Assembly: GCF_000473365.1 (NCBI RefSeq)
Contig: NZ_AXBK01000002.1
Location: forward strand, 1 to 64,000
Length of the DNA: 64,000 bases
Source: Adhaeribacter aquaticus DSM 16391
GTDB taxonomy: Bacteria; Bacteroidota; Bacteroidia; Cytophagales; Hymenobacteraceae
Direction of reading: 5' to 3'
Below the pieces are notes generated by a model. That model did not search any database. It saw nothing but the letters and a program-made list of their open reading frames with translations, and was not told the origin of the DNA. A program made the position numbers and the translations under genes. Positions 44,151 through 53,035 of this stretch are shown piece by piece. The stretch's first letter is position 1. Every line of letters begins with the position of its first letter.

Positions 44151-44327
44151 CTAGCTATTTATAAGTTTTTTAGTTTTCTTTTTTTGTTTAATATATTCCC
44201 GAATAGCCAGTACATACATTTTATATTGGGTTGCCTCTTTTGTACCTAGTTCGGCTCCCCTAAGCAACTCTATGCTTTCAGCAATTTTTTTATATTGCTC
44301 CTTTGTTTCAATTAGTATGTGCTGCAT
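44151..44327 (-). CDS. 58-residue helical protein
   Basis: A short frame translating to MQHILIETKEQYKKIAESIE, then LLRGAELGTKEATQYKMYVLAIREYIKQ and a Lys-rich end. The segment GTKEA...AIREYIKQ mirrors GTKEA...LIAEYYKQ in the small plus-strand protein at 16175-16372, which supports both being real. The pattern resembles the first helices of HigA-like antitoxins but there is no HTH. Convergent with the preceding gene, with 2 bases between the stops. Confidence 0.45.
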   Translation of the reverse strand: MQHILIETKEQYKKIAESIELLRGAELGTKEATQYKMYVLAIREYIKQKKKTKKLINS

Positions 44328-44503
44328 AAGTTAATAAGAAAGAAACTCCTTATACGAATACAACTCAGGGAATAAATACTTAAAATTGTCCGTATAAATA
44401 GATAAAATTGAGTAAGTACTTGACTTACACTTGGGCTATAACTAATTGTTATATACCAAAATTAAAATATTATATTTGTAGAAGTTAAGATATTAAATAA
44501 ATA

Positions 44504-44833
44504 ATGCAGGATAGAATAAAAATTCCGGGTGATGCTACGGAAAAAAATTATAATCTAATCTTGCTAAAATTAGATAGGACTTTTCAAAAATTTAAAGAAA
44601 AATTTCCCGAGCTAGTTGACTTAGAGTTCAAAATAAATACTATATTATTAGATTCCTCCCAAATCAACCCCTTCTATTACCGTTTACAAAATATATGTCA
44701 TTTGCTGCATATAGAGGCTCAGCACTCGTATGTTATTAGGCACATTCATCATAATCTTTGTAAAGACGTAGAAAATTTAGCCAATAAACTCCATGATTTA
44801 GAAGAAACTGAACTATATTTAGATATTGCCTAA
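44504..44833 (+). CDS. hypothetical protein, 109 residues
   Basis: A helical, His- and Leu-rich soluble protein (YRLQNICHLLHIEAQHSYVIRHIHHNL). It is convergent with, and overlaps by 15 bases, the minus-strand gene at 44819-45106. No family recognised; codon use and composition look genuine. Confidence 0.5.
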   Translation: MQDRIKIPGDATEKNYNLILLKLDRTFQKFKEKFPELVDLEFKINTILLDSSQINPFYYRLQNICHLLHIEAQHSYVIRHIHHNLCKDVENLANKLHDLEETELYLDIA

Positions 44834-45106
44834 ATCGGCATGTACATATCGTTCAGTAACATTTTGTATGATGTTTTCCTCACCTAAAAGTAAAGCTACT
44901 TTATAGCCATTTATGTTAACCCTAATTGGCTTATCTGCCTGCAATGCTGTTTCTAAACTTTGCCGGGTTAATGGCAAATCCAGCTTATAATCTTTTTCAT
45001 TAAAAAAATTGGTGAGCCATAAGTACAAATCATCTATGCCATCACAAAGCACCGGATTTATAAGTACTTCGGGAGCATCGGTTTTAATAAATCCTACTAA
45101 ATACAT
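44819..45106 (-). CDS. hypothetical protein, 95 residues
   Basis: A small soluble protein: MYLVGFIKTDAPEVLINPVL, then DDLYLWLTNFFNEKDYKLDLPLTRQSLETALQADKPIRVNINGYKVALL. Alpha/beta pattern without signal or membrane segment. It follows the Fic gene by 43 bases on the same strand and could be part of that operon. No family recognised. Confidence 0.5.
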   Translation of the reverse strand: MYLVGFIKTDAPEVLINPVLCDGIDDLYLWLTNFFNEKDYKLDLPLTRQSLETALQADKPIRVNINGYKVALLLGEENIIQNVTERYVHADLGNI

Positions 45107-45149
45107 GGGGTTTGGGCTTGAAGGTCTGAATGTAATAAAAAATAATCAT

Positions 45150-46487
45150 TTAAAGCTCCTGCCCCTGTTGGCTTCGGCTAACGGATCGGCCGCTTTGAAT
45201 GGCTTTATTCTTTTCCGGAATTTCCAATATTTTATTAGCACTCTTTAAATCATCTAATGCCTGGCCTGCCTTAAAACCGGAAATAGAACTCGCATTATTT
45301 AGAGCTTCCTCTACTAATAGCTTATTTTTACCGCCTACATACGGCACCTTTTCTACAAACCTGGCTACTTCCTGCAACCCCTCCCCTACCGCTGGTTTTC
45401 CATGAGTTTTCAATTCCCTACTTACAGCGGTTGCCGCCTGTATAAATAGCGCTTTCGCCTCTGTATGATTTTTAGGTTGCTGCGCCTGGGAAGAATTCGT
45501 ATTGGATATTATTTTGGAAATTGGAATTTCCTTTCCGGCCGCTATAAATTTTACCTGGTCTAAGGCTTTGGTTAACCGCTCGGCATCTTTATAAAGATAA
45601 TGCTCCGGTTGGGTTCCTTCTAAAATAGAAGTACTGATAGCGCGTAAACTCTTATCGTGATTTTTGTATTTTTGCGGCTCTTCTACAATATGTTTTACCT
45701 GCTGTTTCACTACACTGTCCCAGCGGTCGGCTATCCGGGTACCGGTTACCTCCAGCTCACGCAAAGCTTCTATCCTGCACAACGCCGGCGAAGGTTCCGG
45801 GGTTTTTAAATTCACCTGCTGCCCTTTTTCCGTTTCAACTCCGGGCAATGGTATGGTAATCTGGCTTAGAAATACTTTTAGAGGCTCTATATTTTTACTC
45901 CCTTCCTGGGGTGGATGTGGTTTTACAATTGCAAAATTACGGGCTTCATTATATTTAGCCGGGTCGGCCTGGTTAAAGTCAATATTATAACCGGCTTCTT
46001 TACCTAACTGAGTAAAAGCGGCTTGTAAGGTCCTACCGTTACCTTCTCTAAAAGCATGCACATGATTATATTGGTCTAAATAATACGCTGCCCGTTCCAC
46101 AAACTTTTCCGTCGCTAACCCTTTCAGGTTATTTTCTTTTTGCAATTGCAAACTAATAGCATCTAATCGGACATCTATTTCTTTAAAGGGAGCAAATTTC
46201 ATTTCCTGCAACACCCCATCCACCTGGGTATCTTTCACCCCCTGGAACCCTCCCCTATTGGCACGGGTTTCCCCAGCCCAGGGATATACTTCCTGAAATA
46301 GAAATTTATGAAACTGCTTAACGTGTTCTGCATTAAAAATTCCGGGTATACCTTCCCCAATTTTTAAAATAGTAGCTTTAACTTGAACAACGTCGTTTTC
46401 AAATTTAGCTAGCTCAGTTTTATTATGGGTATTTTTATGATTTATTAAAACCTCGCTATTTGTGTAGCAAAATCCATCCTGTTCCAT
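45150..46487 (-). CDS. fic: Fic/DOC family AMP-transferase toxin
   Basis: A 445-residue protein with a Fic domain in the first 200 residues. The catalytic loop reads HAFREGNGRT (His near 147), a match to HPFxxGNGR, and the flap region YPWAGETRANRGGFQG lies upstream. Fic proteins with this motif AMPylate targets such as gyrase or topoisomerase IV. The helical C-terminal half (about 215-445) is not a recognisable BID secretion signal. A VbhA-like partner is encoded immediately upstream (17 bases), and the coupling protein and relaxase follow upstream, as in the VbhA/VbhT arrangement on conjugative plasmids. Confidence 0.87.
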   Translation of the reverse strand: MEQDGFCYTNSEVLINHKNTHNKTELAKFENDVVQVKATILKIGEGIPGIFNAEHVKQFHKFLFQEVYPWAGETRANRGGFQGVKDTQVDGVLQEMKFAPFKEIDVRLDAISLQLQKENNLKGLATEKFVERAAYYLDQYNHVHAFREGNGRTLQAAFTQLGKEAGYNIDFNQADPAKYNEARNFAIVKPHPPQEGSKNIEPLKVFLSQITIPLPGVETEKGQQVNLKTPEPSPALCRIEALRELEVTGTRIADRWDSVVKQQVKHIVEEPQKYKNHDKSLRAISTSILEGTQPEHYLYKDAERLTKALDQVKFIAAGKEIPISKIISNTNSSQAQQPKNHTEAKALFIQAATAVSRELKTHGKPAVGEGLQEVARFVEKVPYVGGKNKLLVEEALNNASSISGFKAGQALDDLKSANKILEIPEKNKAIQSGRSVSRSQQGQEL

Positions 46488-46504
46488 TTTTACAATTGCA
46501 AAAA

Positions 46505-46951
46505 TTATATCTTTCCCGTCTGATCAAATAGGTCTGGTAAATCCCGTTTATTAATTTCGCGGTTCAAAGTGTCTTGATTAGTTGCTGGCCGCATTTGAAT
46601 TTTTTGCATCCAGTAAAGCTCATCATTATCCGGTTCTTCTGTTACCGAAATGCCACCTTCCCGATTTTTACTTACCACCTGATTAGGCACAGGGGATTCA
46701 TCAGATTTATTAATTCCGTGAAGTTTTAGAGTTTCAGCAAGAACTTCTTCCAATGTACATTCACCATCCACATATTTCTGCATGATGGCTATAGCTTCCT
46801 CACTAGGTTTGGGTCCATTGCTCATTACCAAAGCAATTCCATGATTGGCGGAGCTTTCTCTCCGCGCCCTTTCTTCTAATTCCTCGATGCTTAATCCTAA
46901 AGGTGCTGGTTTAAAAAAGGTGCCACCGGGTATCCAATTGCGGTTTTCCAT
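46505..46951 (-). CDS. VbhA-like antitoxin partner of Fic
   Basis: A 148-residue protein directly upstream of fic. The segment HGIALVMSNGPKPSEEAIAIMQKYVDGECTLEEVL has the layout of VbhA-type antitoxins: an inhibitory helix, then P-S-E and a YVDGEC-TLEE helix pair. In the canonical inhibitory motif (S/T)xxxE(G/N) the Glu blocks ATP in the Fic active site; here the matching position is Asn (MSNG) and the S/T position is Leu. It is longer than typical VbhA (about 60), with extra N- and C-terminal segments. Antitoxin identity is inferred from position and pattern. Confidence 0.65.
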   Translation of the reverse strand: MENRNWIPGGTFFKPAPLGLSIEELEERARRESSANHGIALVMSNGPKPSEEAIAIMQKYVDGECTLEEVLAETLKLHGINKSDESPVPNQVVSKNREGGISVTEEPDNDELYWMQKIQMRPATNQDTLNREINKRDLPDLFDQTGKI

Positions 46952-46983
46952 TCTATTTTTGATCTTTCTATGTTATTCAATAT

Positions 46984-47011
46984 ACGAAAAAAAGGCCAGA
47001 GTAACTAGCCC
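46984..47011 (-). terminator. probable terminator after the coupling protein gene
   Basis: On the minus strand a short GGC/GCC stem with a loop of about 10 bases is followed by TTTTTTT. It lies 20 bases after the coupling protein stop and before the VbhA-like gene. The stem is short, so this is a moderate call. Confidence 0.4.
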
Positions 47012-47031
47012 AAAATAGCCGAATTAGCTTG

Positions 47032-49179
47032 TCACTCTTCGGTTACAGCAAACATATTGGGATACATTTCTACCGTTTCCTTTACTTGGTCGCGTACCTT
47101 TTGAAAATTTGCCTGGATTATCTGCTTTTGAACCTCCTCATTAATATCTTCTTCCTCGCCCGAAAAAACCGCAAATGGCTCCAAAGTGTGTACCTCGGTC
47201 GGGGCATCGCTCCGGTCAATCGTACCCTGAAAAAAAACGAGGTCCGTTTCAACGGTTTGCCCGATAAATTCGCCTTGTTCTAAACTGACAGCATCCTGTA
47301 TCCGGACCAAATTACGTTCCTGGTAACTAATACTTTCGTTCTGGCTCCGGTTCCGGTGGCCGGTACCGCCGGTGCTACTGCCGCTGCTGGTAGAAATCAT
47401 TTGTTTATCTTCCCGCCCTACAATTTTAGAAATCAGTTCTGCTGTTTCCATATTATTTACTTTCCCGATAAACCAGTTATTTAAGTTACTTATCATAACC
47501 TGCATTTTATCACGACCATACGCATCTACCATCTGGCTTAAATCCTGGCTCATGTAAATCGTGGCAATTTTATTGCTCCGGGCGGTTGCCGGAATGACTT
47601 CCAATCCCGGCACATAAATCGTTGCTGCCTCATCCAAGAAAACATAGCTGGGGTGCTTACGCTGCTGGTTCATAAGTTTTAAGGCCACTGTAATAATGCA
47701 ACTGATTACCGGAGAAAAGGTATCTTTCAGGGTGGGGTCATTGCCGATGCACAGTAATTTAGGCTGCTTCGGGTCGTTTAGATTTAACGAAAAACCCTCC
47801 CCTTTACTTTCATCAGGCGTTAATACCCAAACAATTTCCGGGCTGTTAATACGGCTCAGGATAATTTGTAATGTAGCTACTACCCCGGCAATCTGTTTTT
47901 CGGCTTTCTGCTCTACAGCGGTTATCAGGCTCCGCACCATATCGCCACACTCGATATCAGTATCTAGCATAGAAAGAACGTGCCTGAAATCTTTATGCAA
48001 GGCGGTGGCCACTACATGCGGAATGGTGCAATGCACAGGATAGTTTTTGCGGTAAAACCAGATAATAGCCGTTAAATAAGCAATAGCCGAGGTACTGAAA
48101 AATTCGCCGGAATTCTTAATGGTATTGGTATTAAGATTATTGATTATTGCCCGGCTATATTCTTCGGCAAAGGCCACTACCGGCATTTCCTCCGGACGTA
48201 ACGGATTCAGGCGCTGGGTTCGGGTTAAATCCCGGAAATTAATAATATGTAATTCCACCGCTGGTTCATTGTCTCCATTTTGAGAAGCCAAGGTTAAGGC
48301 TCTTTGGGCTACCTCTGCCAGAACCGGAAACTTAAAATCATAAATCAGTCCAGCCCAATTTTTAGCGGCTAGTTGTTCAATTACTGGTTCCCCGATACTA
48401 AAGGTCTTACCAGCTCCGGCTCCCCCTAATACCAACGTTCCCCGAAAGGCATTTGGCACATTAATAAAACCTCCTTCCTGGGTTGGCAAGCTAAACCCGC
48501 TTTCAGAATCAATTTTTTTCCGCTGGGTAGTCAAACCGAATTCAGGTTGTTTATTTCTTGCCTGGACTAAACCTGCCACTAGCGGGCAGGCAATGCCCAG
48601 GAATATTGCTGCGGGATACCCGTACAGAATAAAATCAGGGGTAAATTTTGCAATTGTTAAAAGAAAATACCCCCCTAATAAATAAAAGCCCCCACAAATT
48701 AGAAAAATTAGATTTTTACTTTTCCCAGAAATTCGTTTTGGTTTGGCCATACCTGCTTTCCTGGCTGGCGCTTTTGGCACAAAAAATAGAAAAAGAGCCG
48801 CTGTCAAAATAATAAGCCGAAGGCAGGTACCAGCTTTACGGTAAAAACCATCTGCTTTTAAAAGTAATTTTTGCTTAACTCCCAATTTAGTTTGGACCGG
48901 CATCGGCTTGGAATGCTTTGATTTATCAGCTACCGGTAAGCTTGCCTTGCCCTGATGTATTTGTTTCCGTTTAGCTAATTGTTGTTTTAGTTGCAATTGG
49001 CGTGCTACCGCCTTCTGCTTTGGTGTTAATTCAGGATTTGTATTCCGCCAGGCCCGAAGTTCAATAATTTCATTTTGGTGGGTCAAAACATAAAAATCAC
49101 CATACAAAATCACCAGCAATATTAATCCTATAATTAAAAAAAGACTTTGGGTTTGGGATGCTGATTTTGATGTAAGCAT
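47032..49179 (-). CDS. VirD4/TraG-type coupling protein (T4CP)
   Basis: A 715-residue conjugative coupling ATPase. Features: an N-terminal membrane segment (about 11-28), a charged linker, a second and third set of membrane segments at about 120-200, Walker A GGAGAGKTFS near 256 and the TraM-recognition region VFLDEAATIYVPGLEVIPATARSNKIATIYMSQDLSQM. It brings the relaxase-DNA complex to the transfer channel. The C-terminal Ser/Gly/Gln-rich part (STSSGSSTGGTGHRNRSQ) is a disordered tail. It is encoded downstream of the relaxase on the same strand. Confidence 0.9.
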   Translation of the reverse strand: MLTSKSASQTQSLFLIIGLILLVILYGDFYVLTHQNEIIELRAWRNTNPELTPKQKAVARQLQLKQQLAKRKQIHQGKASLPVADKSKHSKPMPVQTKLGVKQKLLLKADGFYRKAGTCLRLIILTAALFLFFVPKAPARKAGMAKPKRISGKSKNLIFLICGGFYLLGGYFLLTIAKFTPDFILYGYPAAIFLGIACPLVAGLVQARNKQPEFGLTTQRKKIDSESGFSLPTQEGGFINVPNAFRGTLVLGGAGAGKTFSIGEPVIEQLAAKNWAGLIYDFKFPVLAEVAQRALTLASQNGDNEPAVELHIINFRDLTRTQRLNPLRPEEMPVVAFAEEYSRAIINNLNTNTIKNSGEFFSTSAIAYLTAIIWFYRKNYPVHCTIPHVVATALHKDFRHVLSMLDTDIECGDMVRSLITAVEQKAEKQIAGVVATLQIILSRINSPEIVWVLTPDESKGEGFSLNLNDPKQPKLLCIGNDPTLKDTFSPVISCIITVALKLMNQQRKHPSYVFLDEAATIYVPGLEVIPATARSNKIATIYMSQDLSQMVDAYGRDKMQVMISNLNNWFIGKVNNMETAELISKIVGREDKQMISTSSGSSTGGTGHRNRSQNESISYQERNLVRIQDAVSLEQGEFIGQTVETDLVFFQGTIDRSDAPTEVHTLEPFAVFSGEEEDINEEVQKQIIQANFQKVRDQVKETVEMYPNMFAVTEE

Positions 49180-49351
49180 AACAGAAGCATACTATTAAAA
49201 TTGAATACCTAGGCCAGATTTAAATTATTGCGGATCTGCGGCACCTGGTAAATCTTTCTAATCACGAATACTTTTAATTTGGGTTACTCCTACTATTAAA
49301 TTTTATGCTTTATAATTTAACATTTGCAAAATGGAAGTCCTTAATACCCGG

Positions 49352-50374
49352 CTAATCAATTTCGATTTCTCCTTTTTTGGGTCGTTTCCCCTCCCCTATC
49401 TCCTCGGTTTTAGTGTTCGAATTAGTACCAGAATGAAGAGCCTGCTGTAACGCATATATCAGATTCCGGGTAGGTGCACTGGTAGATTTATTTTGCTCCC
49501 GTCCAGTTTCCAGCAAGTGGTAAGCATTATCAATCGGTTTACCTTGTTGAGCTTTCAGTTCTACCCTGTTTAAAGAACGATAAAATGTTTTATCGTAATT
49601 ACGACCATTAGCTATATTATTCACTCGTTCCGCATCAAGTCGCTGCGCTGGTGGCACAATTGTATTAATTATGTTAACTCGCTCCCGAATACGGAGAGCC
49701 CGGACCGCATCCCGGCTGGGGTCGCGCTGCTTAACCTTAATCTTTTCTTTCTCCTGGGCAGTGTATCTAAAATGTTTTTCAAAGAGTTGTCCGGATTTAC
49801 GTTGCCAGTCTATTAAATTAAACCGCTCCTTTCTTGCATTCGGATTTAACGTAATTTTTTGTTCCCGGTCCCGGGCACTCACAATAACATGAACATGGGT
49901 TTGCAATCCCGGCCGTTTTTCTCCAACTTTTGCCGTACCGGCCAATACCTCTTTATCTGTTCCCCGGTAACTCCGGTAATGGTGAATAGCTGCACCCCAA
50001 ACTAAATTCTGAGAAGTAAGTTGCCGGTCCTCCTTTAACTTATAATTTTGAGCATACAGCTCCATCACCTGGCGCGTGTAAAATTTTAGGAGTTGTTCAT
50101 CATTTTTGATATGCGAAAGTTCATCCGCGCTGGGACTGATGATAAGGGAATAAAACTTTGCATCCTTTCCCGACAGCCCTTTTACATTGGTATCGATGTC
50201 CTGCCTTACCTGTTCAGATGTTAATTTATCTTCTTCCTGATTAAAGAAAATGTCCGAATTCTCCTGCTCTCGTTTGGCTTCCTGCACTAAATAGTTCAAA
50301 GTTTGCAGGCTACTTCCATTATTATTGTAAGCTGCTAAACCATGGGTTTTTGGATTAATGAGCTTGATGTACAT
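49352..50374 (-). CDS. relaxase / mobilization protein (DUF5712-like)
   Basis: A 340-residue relaxase-like protein. The metal-binding HxH-type motif is THVHVIVSARD near residue 162, and an upstream IHHYRSYRGTDKEV segment provides further His. Members of this family (DUF5712) are the mobilization nickases of Bacteroidota conjugative elements; a nucleophilic Tyr near the N terminus is a candidate in YIKLINP or LAAYNNNG. Encoded 30 bases downstream of the BfmA-like accessory gene. The oriT is expected in the stretch upstream of that gene (50882-51120). Confidence 0.8.
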   Translation of the reverse strand: MYIKLINPKTHGLAAYNNNGSSLQTLNYLVQEAKREQENSDIFFNQEEDKLTSEQVRQDIDTNVKGLSGKDAKFYSLIISPSADELSHIKNDEQLLKFYTRQVMELYAQNYKLKEDRQLTSQNLVWGAAIHHYRSYRGTDKEVLAGTAKVGEKRPGLQTHVHVIVSARDREQKITLNPNARKERFNLIDWQRKSGQLFEKHFRYTAQEKEKIKVKQRDPSRDAVRALRIRERVNIINTIVPPAQRLDAERVNNIANGRNYDKTFYRSLNRVELKAQQGKPIDNAYHLLETGREQNKSTSAPTRNLIYALQQALHSGTNSNTKTEEIGEGKRPKKGEIEID

Positions 50375-50404
50375 ACCTTATAGATTGCTTAAAACCTAAT
50401 GTAC

Positions 50405-50881
50405 TTATTCTTTCTTCTTTAACTTTCCGGGGGCAATTTCTTTGGCAGAATCAAAAATAATTTTCAACTGCCCATTAATGGCTTCGTCGTTTTGCGCCCG
50501 TAACGTTTTAATTTTATCTTTATTTTTGCGCAAATCATCGTCCTGAAAGGTGCTCAAAATAACTTCCTGCAAACGCAATACCCGGTCAGTGGTTACCCGG
50601 GAACGAATCATTTCTTCCAACATAATGACAAACAAACCTCGCTCCTGCTCTTGCATATACCCAAAAATCCGGTCTCCCAGGCGTTTGATATCCTGCATGA
50701 TTAACGCTCCTTCCCTGGCTTCAATTTCCACTGGATTTAAACCTCGTACCCCAAAATAACTAACCGCGGCATCTACATATTCGACCGCAGTTAATCCCAA
50801 ACGTTTCGATTCTTTGATTAATAAATGATGCGTATCGGCGTGAATTCGGGCGGTGGTCGTACTTCCTTCGTGCTTCGTCAT
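50405..50881 (-). CDS. BfmA/BtgA-like mobilization accessory protein
   Basis: A 158-residue protein beginning MTKHEGSTTTARIHADTHHLLIKESKRLGLTAVEYVDAAVSYF, a ribbon-helix-helix-like N terminus, then a long helical region and a Lys-rich end. BfmA/BtgA proteins bind oriT and help the relaxase. It is the first gene of the minus-strand mob operon, 30 bases before the relaxase. Confidence 0.8.
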   Translation of the reverse strand: MTKHEGSTTTARIHADTHHLLIKESKRLGLTAVEYVDAAVSYFGVRGLNPVEIEAREGALIMQDIKRLGDRIFGYMQEQERGLFVIMLEEMIRSRVTTDRVLRLQEVILSTFQDDDLRKNKDKIKTLRAQNDEAINGQLKIIFDSAKEIAPGKLKKKE

Positions 50882-51007
50882 ATCCTTTAAATCAAGACAG
50901 ATTACTTTACCTTTTCTACAATAGAATACTGATTTTTAACATCTTAGTTTTTAATTTCTACAATTTTAAGCTCTGCTTAAATACAAGCAATTATAAATCA
51001 ATTCGTT

Positions 51008-51080
51008 AGAATTGCATTTGCAATGCTCTTCTTGCTAAGAAAAAGAAATTATCCTTGCTAAGAAAAAGAAATTATCCTTG
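51008..51080. repeat. palindrome and 23-base tandem repeat upstream of the mob genes (oriT candidate)
   Basis: Two perfect copies of a 23-base unit beginning CTTGCTAAGAAAAAGAAATT (51031-51053 and 51054-51076) with a partial third, next to ATTGCATTTGCAAT (51011-51024). They lie 130-200 bases upstream of the BfmA-like gene, the usual site for oriT with its accessory-protein sites. The oriT role is inferred. Confidence 0.45.
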
Positions 51081-51124
51081 AATGCTCTGTACAGGCCTCT
51101 ATAGCCCCAAATGGAAGATGTAAT

Positions 51125-51675
51125 ATCTTATAAGATTATATTTTAACATTTTTATAAAGTTATAACACCAGGAATAATTCAAAACTTTTTCCATTTTTAT
51201 AATGTTATACAATTATAAGATTATAATACTCCATCATACGCAAAATTTAATTTAAATTCCAGCACTCTTATAGAATTATAATAGCATAATTTAACATTCC
51301 TATAACACGGCATAATTATAACCATATTATCTTATAATTTTATAAACTTATTACATTATACTATTATAAATATGCATAATTATAATTGTATAATATTAAA
51401 GTTTTATAATAATTCATTGTTATAAAATTATTGTTTTATAAAAGCATAATTAGCTATAACTATAAGGGTATAGAATAATAATAGTGTTATTGTATAATTT
51501 TATAATTATATAGCTAGTCATTTTTATAAAGTTATAAAATAACATATATATAAAATTATAACACTATACAATTATCATTATTCATATTTATCCTTCTATA
51601 AGATTATAATATTATTTGATTATATTTCTATAGAACCGAACTCTTATATTGCTATAAACTTATAATTTTATAGAT
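51125..51675. repeat. array of about 12 TATAANNTTATA palindromes upstream of parA
   Basis: An extremely AT-rich 550-base stretch without a gene, with roughly a dozen copies of TATAANNTTATA or one-off variants, for example 51129-51140, 51153-51164, 51653-51664 and 51661-51672. Position just upstream of parA fits a plasmid centromere (parS/parC) or an AT-rich unwinding region. Confidence 0.6.
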
Positions 51676-51682
51676 TTGTGAA

Positions 51683-51700
51683 CTGAAATATAAATTTCAG
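51683..51700. promoter_or_regulatory. inverted repeat before parA
   Basis: CTGAAAT-ATAA-ATTTCAG is a perfect 7-base inverted repeat centred about 47 bases upstream of the parA ATG. It is a plausible autoregulatory operator for the partition operon. Confidence 0.4.
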
Positions 51701-51738
51701 GATTTAAAAAGGTTGGATATAGGGATTTAAATTCAGTT

Positions 51739-52464
51739 ATGAAAATAGTAAGTTTTGCCACCCAGAAGGGTGGTTCAGGAAAATCAACATTAACATTGAT
51801 TCTGGCGGCAGCGCTGGCCATTGACTATAAACTAAAAATTGCTGTCCTGGATTGTGATTACCAGCAAAGTATTGTAAAAACCCGAAATCAAATTGATGAA
51901 GAGAGTTTACAATTGCTAAAAGAATCCAATCCGGAGGCAGCATATCCTTTTGATATATTTTCCATTGCCTTGGGTGGGATATTTGATTTTATTGATAACC
52001 CGGAAAATGATTACGATTTGGTATTTATTGATGTACCAGGCCGGGCCGATGGTGACGATGTATTTAATGCCTTGACGGCCTGTGATGCGGTGATTGTTCC
52101 CTTAGTTGCTGATTACCTCGACCGGGCCAGTACCGCCGAATTTATGAATATCTTACACACCATTAAGGTAGAAGCGGATAAAGCTGAAATTCCATTTGAA
52201 TATTTTGGTATTTCTACGAAGCGGTCAAATAACAAAGAAGAGCAGGAAATGGATGAATATGTGGATGCGCTGGGGTTAACCCGTCTTAAATCATCGCTTA
52301 GCTATCGGGCTGCATACAAAAGAGCCTCAACCTTATATAGCCTCACTACTCCGGCATATCTGCGGTACGTGGGCGGGGATAAGCATGTGGCGGAAGAAAT
52401 ACATGCCATTTGTAATGAATTAATTGAACGCATGGAATTACCGGTTAAAACAATAACAGAATAA
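51739..52464 (+). CDS. parA: ParA-family partition ATPase
   Basis: A 241-residue ParA/MinD-type ATPase with the deviant Walker A KGGSGKST at 10-17, the switch I region LDCDYQQS and the Walker B-like LVFIDVPGRADGDDV. It lacks an N-terminal DNA-binding domain, so it is a short type Ib-like ParA. The 184-residue gene starting 4 bases downstream is the probable partner, and the palindrome array upstream is the probable centromere. Confidence 0.9.
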   Translation: MKIVSFATQKGGSGKSTLTLILAAALAIDYKLKIAVLDCDYQQSIVKTRNQIDEESLQLLKESNPEAAYPFDIFSIALGGIFDFIDNPENDYDLVFIDVPGRADGDDVFNALTACDAVIVPLVADYLDRASTAEFMNILHTIKVEADKAEIPFEYFGISTKRSNNKEEQEMDEYVDALGLTRLKSSLSYRAAYKRASTLYSLTTPAYLRYVGGDKHVAEEIHAICNELIERMELPVKTITE

Positions 52465-52468
52465 GAAA

Positions 52469-53023
52469 ATGGCTGAGCAAGATAAAAACCTTTCCGATTC
52501 ACCGGAAAAAAATCAGGTTAAGAAACCAGGTACTCCAAAATTCGGGAAAGCCCGCATCATCGTGCCGCAAGCTTCCAGGGATGCAGCCCGCTCCACGATG
52601 GCAGGGGAGGCCATGACCAAAAGTGCAGCCGTTGCCCCAGTCGAACCTAGTATTATGGAACCGGAAAAAGTTATTCCACCAGCGGAACCTGAACCTGAAA
52701 ATAATAGTAGGGGAGGGGAGGAGCTTACAAATTCTCCGGAAGCGACCGCATTAACGGCTGATGTACCGGCTACGGTAACGAACAGTACGAAAAGTAAAGC
52801 GTCTAACCGACAACACCCGCCCGTGGTAGAAAATATCCCGGAAGAAACGAAGAATGTACGTTTATTAAATTCTTTATGGCTGGATGCGAAATTTAACCTG
52901 GTTCAATTAAATGGCACCGACGGACCGAAAAATTTAACGGATTATGCCCAGGAAGCTTTTAAATTATACGAAAAGCACTTAGTCAAAACCGGAAAAATTA
53001 GCCGGACCCGGTCTGATAGATAA
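52469..53023 (+). CDS. probable ParA partner (centromere-binding) protein
   Basis: A 184-residue protein with a Pro/Ala/Glu-rich, low-complexity N-terminal two-thirds and a conserved-looking C-terminal domain (TKNVRLLNSLWLDAKFNLVQLNGTDGPKNLTDYAQEAFKLYEKHL). It has no ParB/Spo0J motifs. The position, 4 bases after parA, fits the small ParB analogues of type Ib loci; the C-terminal domain could be ribbon-helix-helix-like. Partner role is inferred. Confidence 0.6.
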   Translation: MAEQDKNLSDSPEKNQVKKPGTPKFGKARIIVPQASRDAARSTMAGEAMTKSAAVAPVEPSIMEPEKVIPPAEPEPENNSRGGEELTNSPEATALTADVPATVTNSTKSKASNRQHPPVVENIPEETKNVRLLNSLWLDAKFNLVQLNGTDGPKNLTDYAQEAFKLYEKHLVKTGKISRTRSDR

Positions 53024-53035
53024 TCCCTGGATGAC

